A stretch of DNA of 64,000 bases, from positions 641,606 through 705,605 of the forward strand of contig JACEEZ010023407.1 in assembly GCA_016584305.1 (NCBI GenBank), written 5' to 3'. Shown piece after piece: positions 1 to 9,976 of the stretch. Below the pieces are notes generated by a model. It was not told where the DNA came from, did not search any database, and saw nothing but the letters and a program-made list of their open reading frames with translations. The position numbers were made by a program, and so were the translations under genes. The stretch comes from Chionoecetes opilio (taxonomy: Eukaryota > Arthropoda > Malacostraca > Decapoda > Majidae). Positions within the stretch are counted from its first letter, which is position 1. The number at the start of each line of letters is the position of its first letter.

Positions 1-80
1 CAAGTCAATCACCAAGTCAATCATACACCAAGTCAATCACACACCAAGTCAATCACCAACTCAAGCACACACCCAACACA
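1..80. repeat. Degenerate short tandem repeat (caccaagtcaatca)
   Basis: The first bases repeat the word caccaagtcaatca (about 14 bp) four or more times, with small changes, before decaying into a CA-rich stretch. It lies upstream of the LINE fragment and has no coding reading. The window edge cuts the array, so its true length is unknown. Confidence 0.7.
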
Positions 81-92
81 CAATTACTTCCC

Positions 93-925
93 TTGTACCA
101 CTCTCTCAGCACAATATGTGACCTCCCACGGAGCTTCCACACCCAGCCACCAAGCTGTCCACCCAAAAAGAGGACCCCGCTCCACTTTCTATCCAGCTCA
201 TCAACATGCTCGCTTAATTTACGGGACCACAATCATATCACTCCACAGAAAATGTTTTTAGGGGTGACTAAGGGTAACACAACCGATATCATCATCAAAA
301 TGAATGATCTTACAGTCAACAAAGTTAAAGCAGTAAAATTTCTAGGGATCTTAATTGATAATACTCTCAAGTGGAAACCACATATTGACGATCTAAAGTA
401 TCAAAATTAATAGGAGTAATTTATAAAATTAGGAACCATTTAAATCTGCAAAATCTTAAACAAGTCTATTATTCAATAATTTATACTCATCTTATATATT
501 GTGCATCCATTTGGGGCGGAGCCTATCAAACATATATACAAAGCTTATTTACCACACAGAAAAAATGTATACGTGCAATATTTAACTGTCATCGATATGA
601 CCACACAAATCCGTATTTTAGAGATCATAGTCTTCTTAAGTTGCCAGATATCGTAATGTTGCAAAGTAGTATTTTTCTTTATAATGCCATAAACACATAT
701 CCTATTGACATAGGATTCCAGGTTATAATTCATAACACTGACACGAGAAGACCACAGGAGCTCCGACTTCCCCTGTACAGGACATCGCATGCCCAACAAA
801 GTATTCTGTTTCGAGTAGCCAGACAGTGGAACCAGCTACCTGACACCACAAAACTTGTTCCATCAAAGCATTTATTTATATCAAAGCTTAAGCAACAGTT
901 GTTAAACAATTATTCGAATGTATAA
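93..925 (+). pseudogene. C-terminal fragment of a non-LTR retrotransposon reverse transcriptase
   Basis: Two readings join across a frameshift near position 400. The first contains VKFLGILIDNTLKWKPHID, the post-catalytic region of LINE reverse transcriptases. The next frame reads through YCASIWGGAYQTYIQ, QKKCIRAIF and HTNPYF, and ends with RVARQWNQLP and a stop at 923-925. This order is the usual thumb/C-terminal region of jockey/CR1-type polymerases. The catalytic palm (the FADD box) is absent, so this is a 5'-truncated, dead copy in plus orientation. A T-rich stretch follows as the likely 3' untranslated tail. The precise clade is not determined. Confidence 0.75.
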
Positions 926-1319
926 GATGCTTGAATACTAATGTGAGGTTACAGTACTTAGTTGCGTAAATAAGTACCTGATGAAATATGTATGCAATTT
1001 TTTTTTGTTTTTTTTGGTTTGTGTATTGTTAACAGCATTTAACCTGTTGTACTCAGATCTTGCTATTGTTTTTTTTTGTTTGTTTGTTTTTTTGTCATAT
1101 TTTCTTAACATATAAATGTTTTTGTGATGTTCTATGTTCTAATTCTTAGTTATTAATGCCTTTCATGATGTGATAGCAAAATCCTTATATATTAACTATT
1201 GGCCCGTATTAGAGCACCTGCTCATCGGGCTTATACTTCTCAGTGTAATTTTATATTGTGTAAACTATTCATACGTAACTTTTTGAGACCAATAAAATTA
1301 TCAATTATCTATTATCAAA

Positions 1320-1320
<1 letters not shown>
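926..1320 (+). other. AT/T-rich stretch, probable LINE 3' tail
   Basis: There is no coding reading of note. Several T runs (near 990, 1070 and 1090) and AATAAA-like words follow the LINE stop codon. This is probably the untranslated tail of that element and may include host sequence. No boundary or target duplication is visible. Confidence 0.4.
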
Positions 1321-1392
<72 letters not shown>

Positions 1393-1404
1393 TCTGTCTC
1401 TCTT
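1321..1404. repeat. (CT)n microsatellite
   Basis: A nearly pure CT dinucleotide run of about 80 bp, decaying to CCT/TGT variants at its right end. Apparent Ser-Leu or Arg-Glu open frames across it are artefacts of the repeat. Confidence 0.97.
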
Positions 1405-1647
1405 TCTCTGACAAAATTTAATCGATAAACGCGCGGGAGAGCCGTTCAAGCCGGCTTGATGACGGATTGACCATTGGAGAAAATGGACATAGGACAAGTT
1501 GGAAAAGGGACAAGTTGACTACGTTACGCTGTGGACTGGTACCCAATTGACTTGAGTATTATATGACTTGAGACCGAAATGTCTTGGGGATCATTTGACC
1601 TCATTAACAATCGCCTCAGTACCAATTGACCTGCACCCGAAGAAGAT

Positions 1648-4031
1648 GCCATGTCCCTAAATAAGATAGGAACATGGAGGTTTCGTAGTGAAGAATGATA
1701 GGATATGAAGTATATTAACTACAACTACCACTAGCACTAATCGATCCGGGGGACTATAATATGAAATCGCAGGGCAATATCAAAACCCATTTACTTTACA
1801 GTACGCGTCAAATGTGTTTTCAAATAAAATTATTGTGCTGGCTTCGACAACATTTGCTGGTAATTTGTTCCACCGATCAACAACTCTAACATTGAAATAA
1901 TATTTACGGAGATCTGTGCTGCAACATTGACGATTCAGTTTTAGACCGTTGTTTCTTGTTGTCACGTGAGGAGAAAGCTCGAATAGGATCTCTTGATTAA
2001 TGACATCAAATCCTTTAATGATCTTAAAGGATTCTATTAAGTCCCCACGGACTCTAAGATCCTTTAAGGAGAACATATTAAACTTCCGCAGTCTCTCTTC
2101 ATAAGATTAATTTCGCAGAGATGGTATTAGTTTGGTTGCTCTTTTCTGAACTTGTTCCAATTTGGCTTGATCTTTTACGAAACAAGGCGACCAGAATTGA
2201 ACGGCATACTCTAAGTGTGGCCTAACCAAAGACGTGTCATTACGTTCGGAGTTTTATGTTCAAAGCTGCGTTTGATGAAGCCCAACATCATATTCCCCTT
2301 TTTACTAGCAACCAGGCAATCCGTACTGGTTTTAAGATCATTACTAATGATGACACCTAAATCCTTTTACTGCTGTACTTCAGTTAACGATTTCTTTTGC
2401 ATTTGATAGTTATATTTGGGGTTATCGTTGCCTATATGCATTGCTTTACATATATCGGAATTTAATTTTGATAGTCATTTATCACTCCAATCTGATAGAA
2501 AGTCTATATCACGTTGTATGAGTTCGCAGTTTTCTCTTGTATATGCTTTACCGCCTAATTAGGTGTCATCTGCAAATTTCTATATTTTATATACAAGTCC
2601 GCAGTCCAAATCATTGATATATATCAGAAAAAGAGTAGGACCCAAGACCGAGCCCTGAGGTACCCCACTAGTAACATCTAACAAATCAGATGCCTCGCCA
2701 TTTATTACTACCCGTTGTTTACGATTTGAAAGCCAATCGTCAATCCATGAACATAACTGCTCTCCTAAACCATGCGCCCTTAGCTTGGTCAAAAAATTGC
2801 TTATGGGGAACTGTATCGAAGGCTTTCTGGAAGTCAAGGTATATTATATCCGAGGGAATTTTAGCGTCCCAGTTTGAATAAATGACATTGAAAAAACCGA
2901 GTAGGTTTGTTAAGCAGGATCTCTTATTACGAAATCAATGTTGGGAGTATAATATTGAGTTATTTTCATCGAGAAAAGACACTATTTTATCCCGCAACAT
3001 TTTCTCAAATAGTTTAACAATCACAGACGTTAGACTAATTGGGCAATAACTACTTGCGAGGCTCTTACACCCTTTCTTGAATATTGGTGTAACATTAGCT
3101 AATTTCCACATACTTGGAACATTTTTTACCATTAGCGATTTAATGAAAATAATCTTTAAAGGGAGCGAAAGTTGCCTGTGGCATTCGCGAAGTAGTTTCG
3201 GCGAGACCTCGTACACCCTCACAGAGTTTGCTGAGTCAGGTTTCTGCAAATACTTTGATATTTCGTCTACTGTTATCTCTCCTATTACCAATCTATCACT
3301 TTCGAGACCCGTAAACATGTTTGCTGGTTTTGGTTATGGAGCTTCGTCTTCTTTAATAAAAACCGGATTAAAGTAATCATTGAGTATGGACGCCATACTC
3401 TTATTATCATTTACTAAGATTTTATTCTTATTTTTCAGTGGCCCAATAAATGTTTTGACGTTTTTCTTTCTTCGAACGATTTGAAAGAACCTTTTCGGGT
3501 TTGATTTGGATTCCTTAGCAATTCTTCTTCATAAATGCGCTTTTTAGACTTAATTAATCCTTTGCAACGACACTTTGCGTCATTGTAATCTAGAATCGCA
3601 GTCTGCATTAGATCGCTTGTAAACTTTATACGCTCGGCGCTTTGTGATGATGATTTGTTGAATCTCATTAGTCATCCAACATGGTCTGTTTTTGTTATTC
3701 AAACGTTTTCTTACCATTGGAACATATTTTCCAACAACCGATTGGAGTTTATTTGCGAATAAATTACATACATTTTCGGCGTTATTACCATTTAGTAGGT
3801 CAATCCAGTCAACTTCGCTTAGTGCCCTGCAGATCTTTGTGAAATCCGCTATATTATAATTGGGAACTAATAACTGATTTTCTGTGATGTCTACGCTGCA
3901 ATTTATGCCGCAACACATTAACCTATGATCACTGTTTGCCAAATGTTCACCTATGTCGCAATAATCAATCAGATCTATGTCGAGAAAACTAAATCTAGGA
4001 TACTATTATCCCTTGTAGGCTCACGGACTAC
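1648..4031 (-). mobile_element. CR1-like LINE, copy A (truncated, decayed)
   Basis: Read on the minus strand this has the order of a CR1/jockey-like LINE. The end of the endonuclease lies near 3942 (ANSDHR). A linker follows, then the reverse transcriptase. RT landmarks are IFKKGCKSLASSYCPISLT (about 3070), [20 protein letters not shown] (about 2650), the catalytic FADD box (2565-2579), and the C-terminal MFSLKDLRVRGDL region (about 2070). A 3' UTR runs down to 1648. The frame breaks repeatedly, and an in-frame TAA follows FADDT. The 5' end stops inside the endonuclease at 4031, where a GGA array begins. Homologous copies lie at 4422-5800 and 36023-38645, in the same orientation. Confidence 0.85.
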
Positions 4032-4035
4032 CTGA

Positions 4036-4331
4036 AAGGAGGAGGAGGAGGAGGAGGAGGAGGAGGAGGAGGAGGAGCAATACATAGGAATACATAGGAA
4101 TAACAGACACCCGGAGACCTATTGGTCCATAACAGGGGTATCTGCTGAACTACATACTACTAACTATCAACTACCTGTAAGAAAACAGTTGGAAAATGAT
4201 ACCATGTCCCTAAATAAGATAGGAACATGGAAGTTTCGTAGTGAAGAATGATGGGATATGACATATATTAACTAATACATGGATCGATGAAGGATACTAT
4301 TATCCCTTGTAGGCTCACGGACTACCTGAAA
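4036..4331 (-). mobile_element. CR1-like LINE, copy B: internally deleted remnant with GGA tail
   Basis: A (GGA)n run (4036-4076) is followed by two tandem copies of tacataggaa and the 3' UTR shared with the other CR1-like copies (to about 4270). The sequence then jumps straight to an endonuclease piece (4287-4330) identical in layout to the 5' end of copy A, ending at the same word, ggactacctgaaa. Essentially the whole coding region is missing. Sharing copy A's 5' breakpoint suggests local duplication of a unit rather than two independent truncations. Confidence 0.7.
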
Positions 4332-4421
4332 GGAGGAGGAGGAGGAGGAGGAGGAGGAGGAGGAGGAGGAGGAGGAGGAGAGGAGGAGGAGGAGGAGGAG
4401 GAGGAGGAGGAGGAGGAGGAG
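4332..4421. repeat. (GGA)n microsatellite between LINE copies
   Basis: About 90 bp of GGA repeats with one interruption. It sits between the 5' remnant of copy B and the 3' end of copy C (followed by aatacatagg twice). It is probably the 3' tail or target microsatellite of the LINE family. Confidence 0.9.
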
Positions 4422-5800
4422 GAATACATAGGAATACATAGGAAAAACAGACACCAGGAGACCTAATGGTCCATAACGAGGGTATCTGCTGAACTACATA
4501 CTATTAATTCTCAACTACATGTAAGAAAACAGTTGGAAAATGATACCATGTCCCGAAAGAAGATACGAACATGGAAGTTTCGCAGTGAAAAATGATAGGA
4601 TATGAAATATACTAACTACAACTACCACTAACAATAATCGATCCGGGGGTCTAAATTTTTAATTTGCAGGGCACTATCAATACCCATTTACTTTACAGTG
4701 CGCTTCAAGTCTGTTTTTAAATGTAGTTATTGTGCTGGCTTCGACAACATTTGCTGGTAACTTGTTCCATCGATCAACAACTCTAACATTTAAATAACAT
4801 TTACGGAGATCTGTGATGCAACGTTAACCGTTCAGTTTTAAACCGTTCTTTCTTGTTGTCAGTTGAGTAGAAAGCTCGAACAGGTTCTCTTGATTAATAA
4901 CATCAAATCCTTTTAAGATCTTAAAGGTTTCTCTCAAGTCCCCACGGATTCTACGATCCTTTAAGGAAAACATATTAAGTTTCCGCAGTCTCTCTTCATA
5001 AGATGAATTTCGCAGGGATGGAATCTGTTTGGTTGCTCTTCTGTGCACTGATTCCAATTTGGCTTGATCTTTTACGAAACAGGGCGACCAAAATTGTAAG
5101 GCATATTCTAAGTGCGGCCTAACCAAGGACGTGTATAATTGTGTCATTACTTTCGGAGTTTTATGTTCAAAGTTGCGTTTAATGAAACCCAACATCATAT
5201 TCACCTTTTTACTGGCAGCTAGGCAATGCGGACTGGTTTTAAGATCATTACTGATGATGACACTTAAATTATTTTCCTGCTGTACTTCAGCTAACGATTT
5301 ATTTTGCATTTGATAGTTATATTTGAGGTTATCGATGCCTATATGCATTACTTTACATTTATCGGTATTGAATTTTAATAGCCATTTATCACTCCAATCT
5401 GATAGTTTGTCGAGATCACGTTGCACGAGTTCGCAGTTTTCTCTAGTATATGCTTTACCGCCTAATTTGGTGTCATCTGCAAATTTCGATATTTTAGATA
5501 CAAGTCCGCAGTCCAGATCATTGATATATATCAGAAAAAGAGTAGGACCCTAGACCGAGCCCTGAGGCACCCCACTAGTAACATCTAACCAATCAGATGC
5601 CTCGCCATTATTACTACCCGCTGTTTACGATTTGAAAGCCAATCGCCAATCCATGAACATAATTGCTCTCTTAAACCATGGGCCCTTCGCTTGGTCAAAA
5701 GTCGCTTTTGGGGAACTGTATCTAAGGCTTTCTGAAAATCAAGGTATATTATATCCGAGGGAATTTTAGCGTCCCAGTTTGAATAAATGACATTTAAAAA
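4422..5800 (-). mobile_element. CR1-like LINE, copy C (5'-truncated)
   Basis: Begins at its 3' end with the duplicated tacataggaa word after (GGA)n. It carries the shared 3' UTR (to about 4690) and then the 3' half of the reverse transcriptase. It is cut off on the 5' side near 5800, where another (GGA)n array starts. There is no poly(A) tail. A short repeated 3' terminus with a trinucleotide run is in keeping with the CR1 clade, whose members typically end in short tandem repeats; clade assignment remains an inference. Confidence 0.8.
4824..5580 (-). pseudogene. Reverse transcriptase palm-to-C-terminus of LINE copy C
   Basis: The best preserved RT reading in the CR1-like group. Minus-strand landmarks in order are the PQGSV box with TAG replacing the following Leu (near 5550), FADDTKLGG (catalytic Asp pair, near 5475), QRDLDKLSDWSDKWLLKFN, the [15 protein letters not shown] thumb region, [11 protein letters not shown], and FELSTQLTTRKNGLKLNG before a stop at 4824. 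About 200 residues are open downstream of FADD. The N-terminal palm and endonuclease are missing, so it is not functional. Confidence 0.8.
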
Positions 5801-5802
5801 AT

Positions 5803-5975
5803 CGTATGAGGAGGAGAGGAGGAGGAGGAGGAGGAGGAGGTGGAGGAGGAGGAGGAAGATGAGGAGGAGGAGAGGAGGAGGAGAGGAGGAGGAGGAGGAG
5901 GAGGAGGAGGAGGAGAGGAGGGAGGAGGAGGAGGAGGAGGAGGAGGAGGAGGAGGAGGAGGAGGAGGAGGAGGAA
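5803..5975. repeat. Imperfect (GGA)n microsatellite
   Basis: About 170 bp of GGA with scattered AGA and TGG variants. It directly abuts the truncated 5' end of LINE copy C. The Arg/Glu-rich reading frame across it is a repeat artefact. Confidence 0.95.
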
Positions 5976-6027
5976 GAGGAAGATTATGATTTCAATCCGT
6001 CTAGTGACTCTAATCCACTATTGAGAC

Positions 6028-6034
<7 letters not shown>

Positions 6035-6098
<64 letters not shown>

Positions 6099-6118
6099 AC
6101 ACACACACACACACACAC
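6035..6118. repeat. (CA)n microsatellite
   Basis: About 84 bp of CA repeats with one CAGACA interruption. Confidence 0.97.
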
Positions 6119-6464
6119 ATCACCCCATTATATCCCACAAGGCACATATAATACTGTACCATTAGATAATCAATTGTCTCTAATAGCGGTAATATTACGT
6201 TATTCAGAGTAAACACACTTTAACATACCTTATAACGTTATTAAATAGAAGATACGTAAATTATATTACAGGTAAAAATAAAAGGTGTTAGGTAGTTAAT
6301 GGGGGAGATTATTTTTGGAGACCCATTATCACCATTAACGTTAATATGAAATAATAGTAATGATAATAAGAAATAATAGATATTAATAAAATAACAAACA
6401 GTTCAATAATATTTCTCTGGTTTGCAATTTCACCATTTTCTTTTCCTTTTTCTCTTTCCTTACC
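6119..6464. other. AT-rich unassigned stretch
   Basis: I see no coding reading, repeat unit or terminal inverted repeat. It is AT-rich with ATTA/AATA words and ends in a short CT-rich run before the satellite block. Confidence 0.4.
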
Positions 6465-6950
6465 TCTTTCAGCCGAATTCATTCTTTGGTACTAAATATA
6501 TTGGTGAATCTGTATTATAGGCTTGTAAAATGTTTACGCCACGAATGGGTACAAGGAGGCTACAGGCGCAAAGGAAGAAATTTGGCACAGAAGGTTATAT
6601 TTCGTCTCCTAACTCATTTATGCAGGAACTATTCAATATCTGAGAAAAAAATAAGAGTTAATGTACGTCAAATGAATTTTTATTTACAGATTATACGCGT
6701 AAAACGGCTTATTGTCCAAGCGAGCGAAGCGAGCTTGTTTGTCCAAGCTCGCTTCGCTCGCTTGGACACCTATGTCAGCCAAATTCATTCATTGGTACTA
6801 AATAGATTGGTGAATCTGTCATATAGGCTTGTAAAATGTTTACTCCATGAATTGGGGCAAGGTCTAGAGTGCATATTGGCTTGTAAAATGTTTAATCCAC
6901 GAATGGGGGCAAGGTCTAGAGTGCATATAGGCTTGTTGTCATCCGGTGGC
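6465..6950. repeat. Repeat block with 52-bp satellite units and shared leader
   Basis: The leader cagccgaattcatt...ttggtactaaatatattggtgaatctgt occurs at about 6470 and 6776, and again at 7514. Each leader is followed by the unit aggcttgtaaaatgtttac(t)ccacgaatgg. From 6823 two 52-bp units run in tandem. The leader plus repeated unit looks like fragments of one dispersed element rather than a simple satellite. The frame-open stretch over it shows no recognisable domain. Confidence 0.6.
6714..6767. repeat. Perfect 23-bp inverted repeat (hairpin)
   Basis: Left arm 6714-6736 and right arm 6745-6767 are exact reverse complements (23 bp each) around an 8-nt spacer. The arms are built from the word cgagcgaagcgagctt. 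It sits between two copies of the satellite leader. Such a perfect stem in decayed surroundings implies recent origin or constraint. Confidence 0.9.
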
Positions 6951-7228
6951 CAGTGTTTACATCCTGCACCGCCCCGCCAGCTGGCCGACCCCTTGCACCT
7001 GTCCGTCCACCTGTCTCTTTCCTGTCCTGCTCAGGCTCTTGCCGCTCCTCTCACACCTGTTACGCCACACTGCTGCCTCCTGCTGCTGCTTACACTGCTA
7101 ACACTGCTGACACTCCTGCTACCAATGTATTTCTGATCAAATAGTGTACAGAAGAAGACAACATTTTCTCCTATATACTTGTCAGGTGCTTCCTAATACT
7201 ATTGTCATCTGCCTTTTGGTGATGTGCT
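6951..7228. other. Unassigned sequence between satellite block and (TG)n
   Basis: A GC-richer stretch (6951-7130) with CTG/CTA words and no recognised protein, then AT-rich sequence. No repeat boundary is visible. Confidence 0.3.
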
Positions 7229-7386
<158 letters not shown>

Positions 7387-7509
7387 TCTCGTGCTACATA
7401 TAACTCCGTCTTTAAGGTGTGAGGCGCTAAGGGTGTATGGCTGGGTCTGCTGTTTGTACATAATGTGGGGCAGCGCAGGCGTACATATTGTACGTATATT
7501 CTATAAACC

Positions 7510-7895
7510 TATTTCAGCCGAATTCATTATTTGGTACTAAATATATTGGTGAATCTGTAATATAGGCTTGTAAAATGTTTACTCCACGAATGGGGGCAAG
7601 GTCTAGAGTGCATATAGGCTTGTAAAATGTTTACTCCACGAATGGGGGCAAGGTCTAGAGTGCATATTGGCTTGTAAAATGTTTACTCCACAAATGAGGG
7701 CAAGGTCTAGAGTGCATATAGGCTTGTAAAATGTTTACTCCACGAATGGGGGCAAGGTCTAGAGTGCATATTGGCTTGTAAAATGTTTACTCCACGAATG
7801 GGGGCAAGGTCATAGTGCATATTGGCTTGTAAAATGTTTACTCAGCGAATGGGGGCAAGGTATAGAGTGCATATAGGCTTCTAAAATGTTTACGT
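7510..7895. repeat. 52-bp tandem satellite, about six units
   Basis: After the shared leader at 7514, unit starts fall at 7561, 7613, 7665, 7717 and 7769, with two more shifted by small deletions (about 7821, 7872). The unit begins tataggcttgtaaaatg and ends gtctagagtgca. Units differ by only a few substitutions, such as tata/tatt at the start. The same unit occurs at 6516 and 6823. Confidence 0.9.
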
Positions 7896-7974
7896 TACGT
7901 TAAAAAGTAAAGAAAATCAAAGAAGAGGAGGGTGAAGGTTATATTGGGTTAGGTCAGGTTGTAATAGAAGTATT

Positions 7975-8250
7975 TGTTGGGAATGGGTTTGTACCTGTGG
8001 GTTTTGGGGTTTATTTAATTCATTTATTTTTGCTTTGCTTTATTTGATAGATTGGGGATTATTAAGACTTGTTTCACAACTTGTAATGTTTAGCGCGAGA
8101 GTGAAATAAAGTCAGTCTGGAAAGAGCGGCCATGGTGTTTACATCCTCCCCTACCTGACCGGACCAGGCGGCTGGTACGTGAGCCGCCTTACACCACTCC
8201 ACACATCTTCGCCTCTTCGCCCTGCCCTCCAGCTGTTCCAGGGGCGAACA
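7975..8250 (+). repeat. 5' LTR of the non-autonomous element
   Basis: 276 bp, TG...CA ends, about 97% identical to the right LTR. It contains an AATAAA polyadenylation-type word near 8104. The divergence between LTRs is a clock for insertion age, but no rate is assumed here. Confidence 0.92.
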
Positions 8251-8268
8251 TGGTGCCCAGACCCGGGA
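8251..8268 (+). other. Primer-binding site of the non-autonomous element
   Basis: The sequence TGGTGCCCAGACCCGGGA begins at the first base after the left LTR. TGG complements the CCA end of a tRNA, and the GC-rich continuation fits an acceptor/T-arm complement. I could not assign the tRNA with certainty. Confidence 0.75.
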
Positions 8269-8312
8269 TACTGTGAGTTCAAGTGATCCCGTATACGTAA
8301 CAATTGGCGAAG

Positions 8313-8477
8313 ATGTCAGTGGACGAAAAGTTGTCAACTCTGACAGCTGACCAGCTGATCAGCTGGTCGAGGAGGGTGAGCCTAACAGGGCTGCCGGGAC
8401 AGGGCCGGCTAACTCGACTTGGAAAGAGACTGTCACTGTGTGTGTCTCAGAAAAGGCTGTTCCTGTCGGGCCCTTAG
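8313..8477 (+). CDS. Short gag-like open reading frame (54 codons)
   Basis: An ATG about 60 bp after the primer-binding site opens a 54-residue reading starting MSVDEKLSTLTADQLISWS. The pattern LTADQL...GLPGQGRLTRLGKRL resembles the spacing of a SAP helix-hinge-helix motif (Leu-rich helix, GLP..G turn, basic helix). This comparison is by eye only. The frame stops at TAG (8475-8477), inside the first minisatellite unit. Position right after leader and PBS is where a gag start belongs, so I read it as the surviving N-terminus of a gag gene whose remainder was replaced by repeats. It may not be translated. Confidence 0.5.
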   Translation: MSVDEKLSTLTADQLISWSRRVSLTGLPGQGRLTRLGKRLSLCVSQKRLFLSGP

Positions 8478-9115
8478 TTCCTGTCGGGCTCTTAGTTCCA
8501 GCCGGGGCCCTTAGTTCCTGTCGGGCCCTTAGTTCCTGTCGGGGCCCTTAGTTCCTGTCGGGCCCTTAGTTCCTGCCGGGGCCCTTAGTTCCTGCCGGGC
8601 CCTTAGTTCCAGCCGGGCCCTTAGTTCCTGCCGGGGCCCTTTGTTCCTGCCGGGCCCTTAGTTCCAGCCGGGGCCCTTAGTTCCTTCCGGGCCCTTAGTT
8701 CCAGCCGGTGCCCTTAGTTCCTGCCGGGCCCTTAGTTCCAGCCGGGGCCCTTAGTTTCCTGTCGGGCCCTTAGTTCCAGCCGGGGCCCTTAGTTCCTGTC
8801 GGGCCCTTAGTTCCAGCCGGGGCCCTTTTTTCCTGCCGGGCCCTTAGTTCCAGCCGGGGCCCTTAGTTCCTGCCGGGCCCTTAGTTCCAGCCGGGGCCTT
8901 TAGTTCCTGTCAAGCCCTTAGTTCCAGCCAGGGCCCTTTGTTCCTGCCAGGCCCTTAGTTCCAGCCGTGGCCCTTAGTTCCAGCCGGGGCCTTTAGTTCC
9001 TGTCGGGCCCTTAGCTCCTGTCGGGCCCTTAGTTCCCGTCGGGCCCTTAGTTCCAGCCGGGGCCCTTAGTACCAGCCGGGCCCTTTTGTTCCTGTCGGGC
9101 CCTTAGCCCCAGCCG
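8461..9115. repeat. 20-bp GC-rich minisatellite (cccttagttcc...cgggg)
   Basis: More than 30 units of 19-20 bp based on gggcccttagttcc followed by tgtcg, tgccg or agccg. The alternating agccgg and tg(t/c)cgg forms suggest a 39-40-bp higher-order unit. Units contain GGGCCC palindromes. The array begins inside the gag-like reading frame, so it arose within the LTR element. Confidence 0.95.
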
Positions 9116-9536
9116 TTAGTTTTTGTTTCTTTTTTTGTCCTTGGTTTGCTGTGGGGCTCCTGCAATCCAAATTTGTAAGTGGCCCCCTTGGTGTGTATTG
9201 TTGACCATCTTGTTGTCCCAAGGTTAATGGTCCCATTGGTGTACTGTGGGGCTTCTGCAGTAGACCCTCCTGGCGAGCCCAGCGTGTGCGGTACAGGGGC
9301 GGGGAGTGCGACAGACCCTCCTGGCGAGCCCTGGTATGTGGTATGTAGTAGAGGTGGAGGAGGAGATGTAATAAAGGAGTTAGTTTGAAACAGGAGTTTG
9401 AGATGGAGTTAGTTTCAGACGTATGACTCACCTTGCAGTTACTCTTACTACTAGTTATGACTCACCTTGCAGTCACCTTTGGTATGTAGTAGAGGTGTTA
9501 GTTTTGAAGCAGGAGTTTGAGAAGGAGTTAGTATTG
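9116..9536. other. Unique interior segment of the non-autonomous element
   Basis: No recognised coding sequence. It contains two near copies of a word around tatgactcaccttgcagt (9421 and 9457) and of ggtatgtagtagaggtg (9336 and 9480), suggesting small local duplications. It lies between the first minisatellite and the large duplication. Confidence 0.4.
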
Positions 9537-9951
9537 CAGGAGTGGCCCAGTGGTGCTGCCTGTTGTGATGCAGTCTGTTGTTCCTGTTTGGTAGTCTTTT
9601 TTTTGTGCCTGTTTTGGTACTGACATTTTTGTGGCAAACAGAGGTGATCGTTTCGGCGGTTAACAGAGGTGATCATTTGGCGGCAAGCAGAGGCGATCTG
9701 TTGTGCCTATTGTGTGTGTGTGTTTAGACAGATTGAGTGGGTGAGTTCAATTGAGAGAATGGAAGAGAGACCTAGGAGTGGCCCAGTGGTGCTGTCTGTT
9801 GTGTCTGTTGTGATGCGGTCTGTTGTGCCTGTTTGGTAGTCTTTTGTGCCTGTTTTGGTACTGACATTTTGGTGGCAAACAGAGGTGATCATTTTGGGGG
9901 TTACAGAGGTGATCATTTGGCGGCAAGCAGAGGCGATCTGTTGTGTCTGAG
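9537..9951. repeat. Direct duplication of about 170 bp inside the element
   Basis: The segment from gcaggagtggcccagtgg to aagcagaggcgatctgttgtg (about 9535-9703) recurs at about 9775-9942 with minor changes. Each copy contains gaggtgatca...gcaagcagaggcgat repeats. The two copies are separated by a short spacer with a (TG)n word. Confidence 0.8.
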
Positions 9952-9976
9952 TTGAAGTATGTGTGTGTGTGTGCTG

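Noticed and set aside
8461..9115. Regular 20-bp repeats that might suggest a CRISPR array
   Set aside because: Units are contiguous with no unique spacers, lie inside a eukaryotic LTR element, and vary as a minisatellite does.
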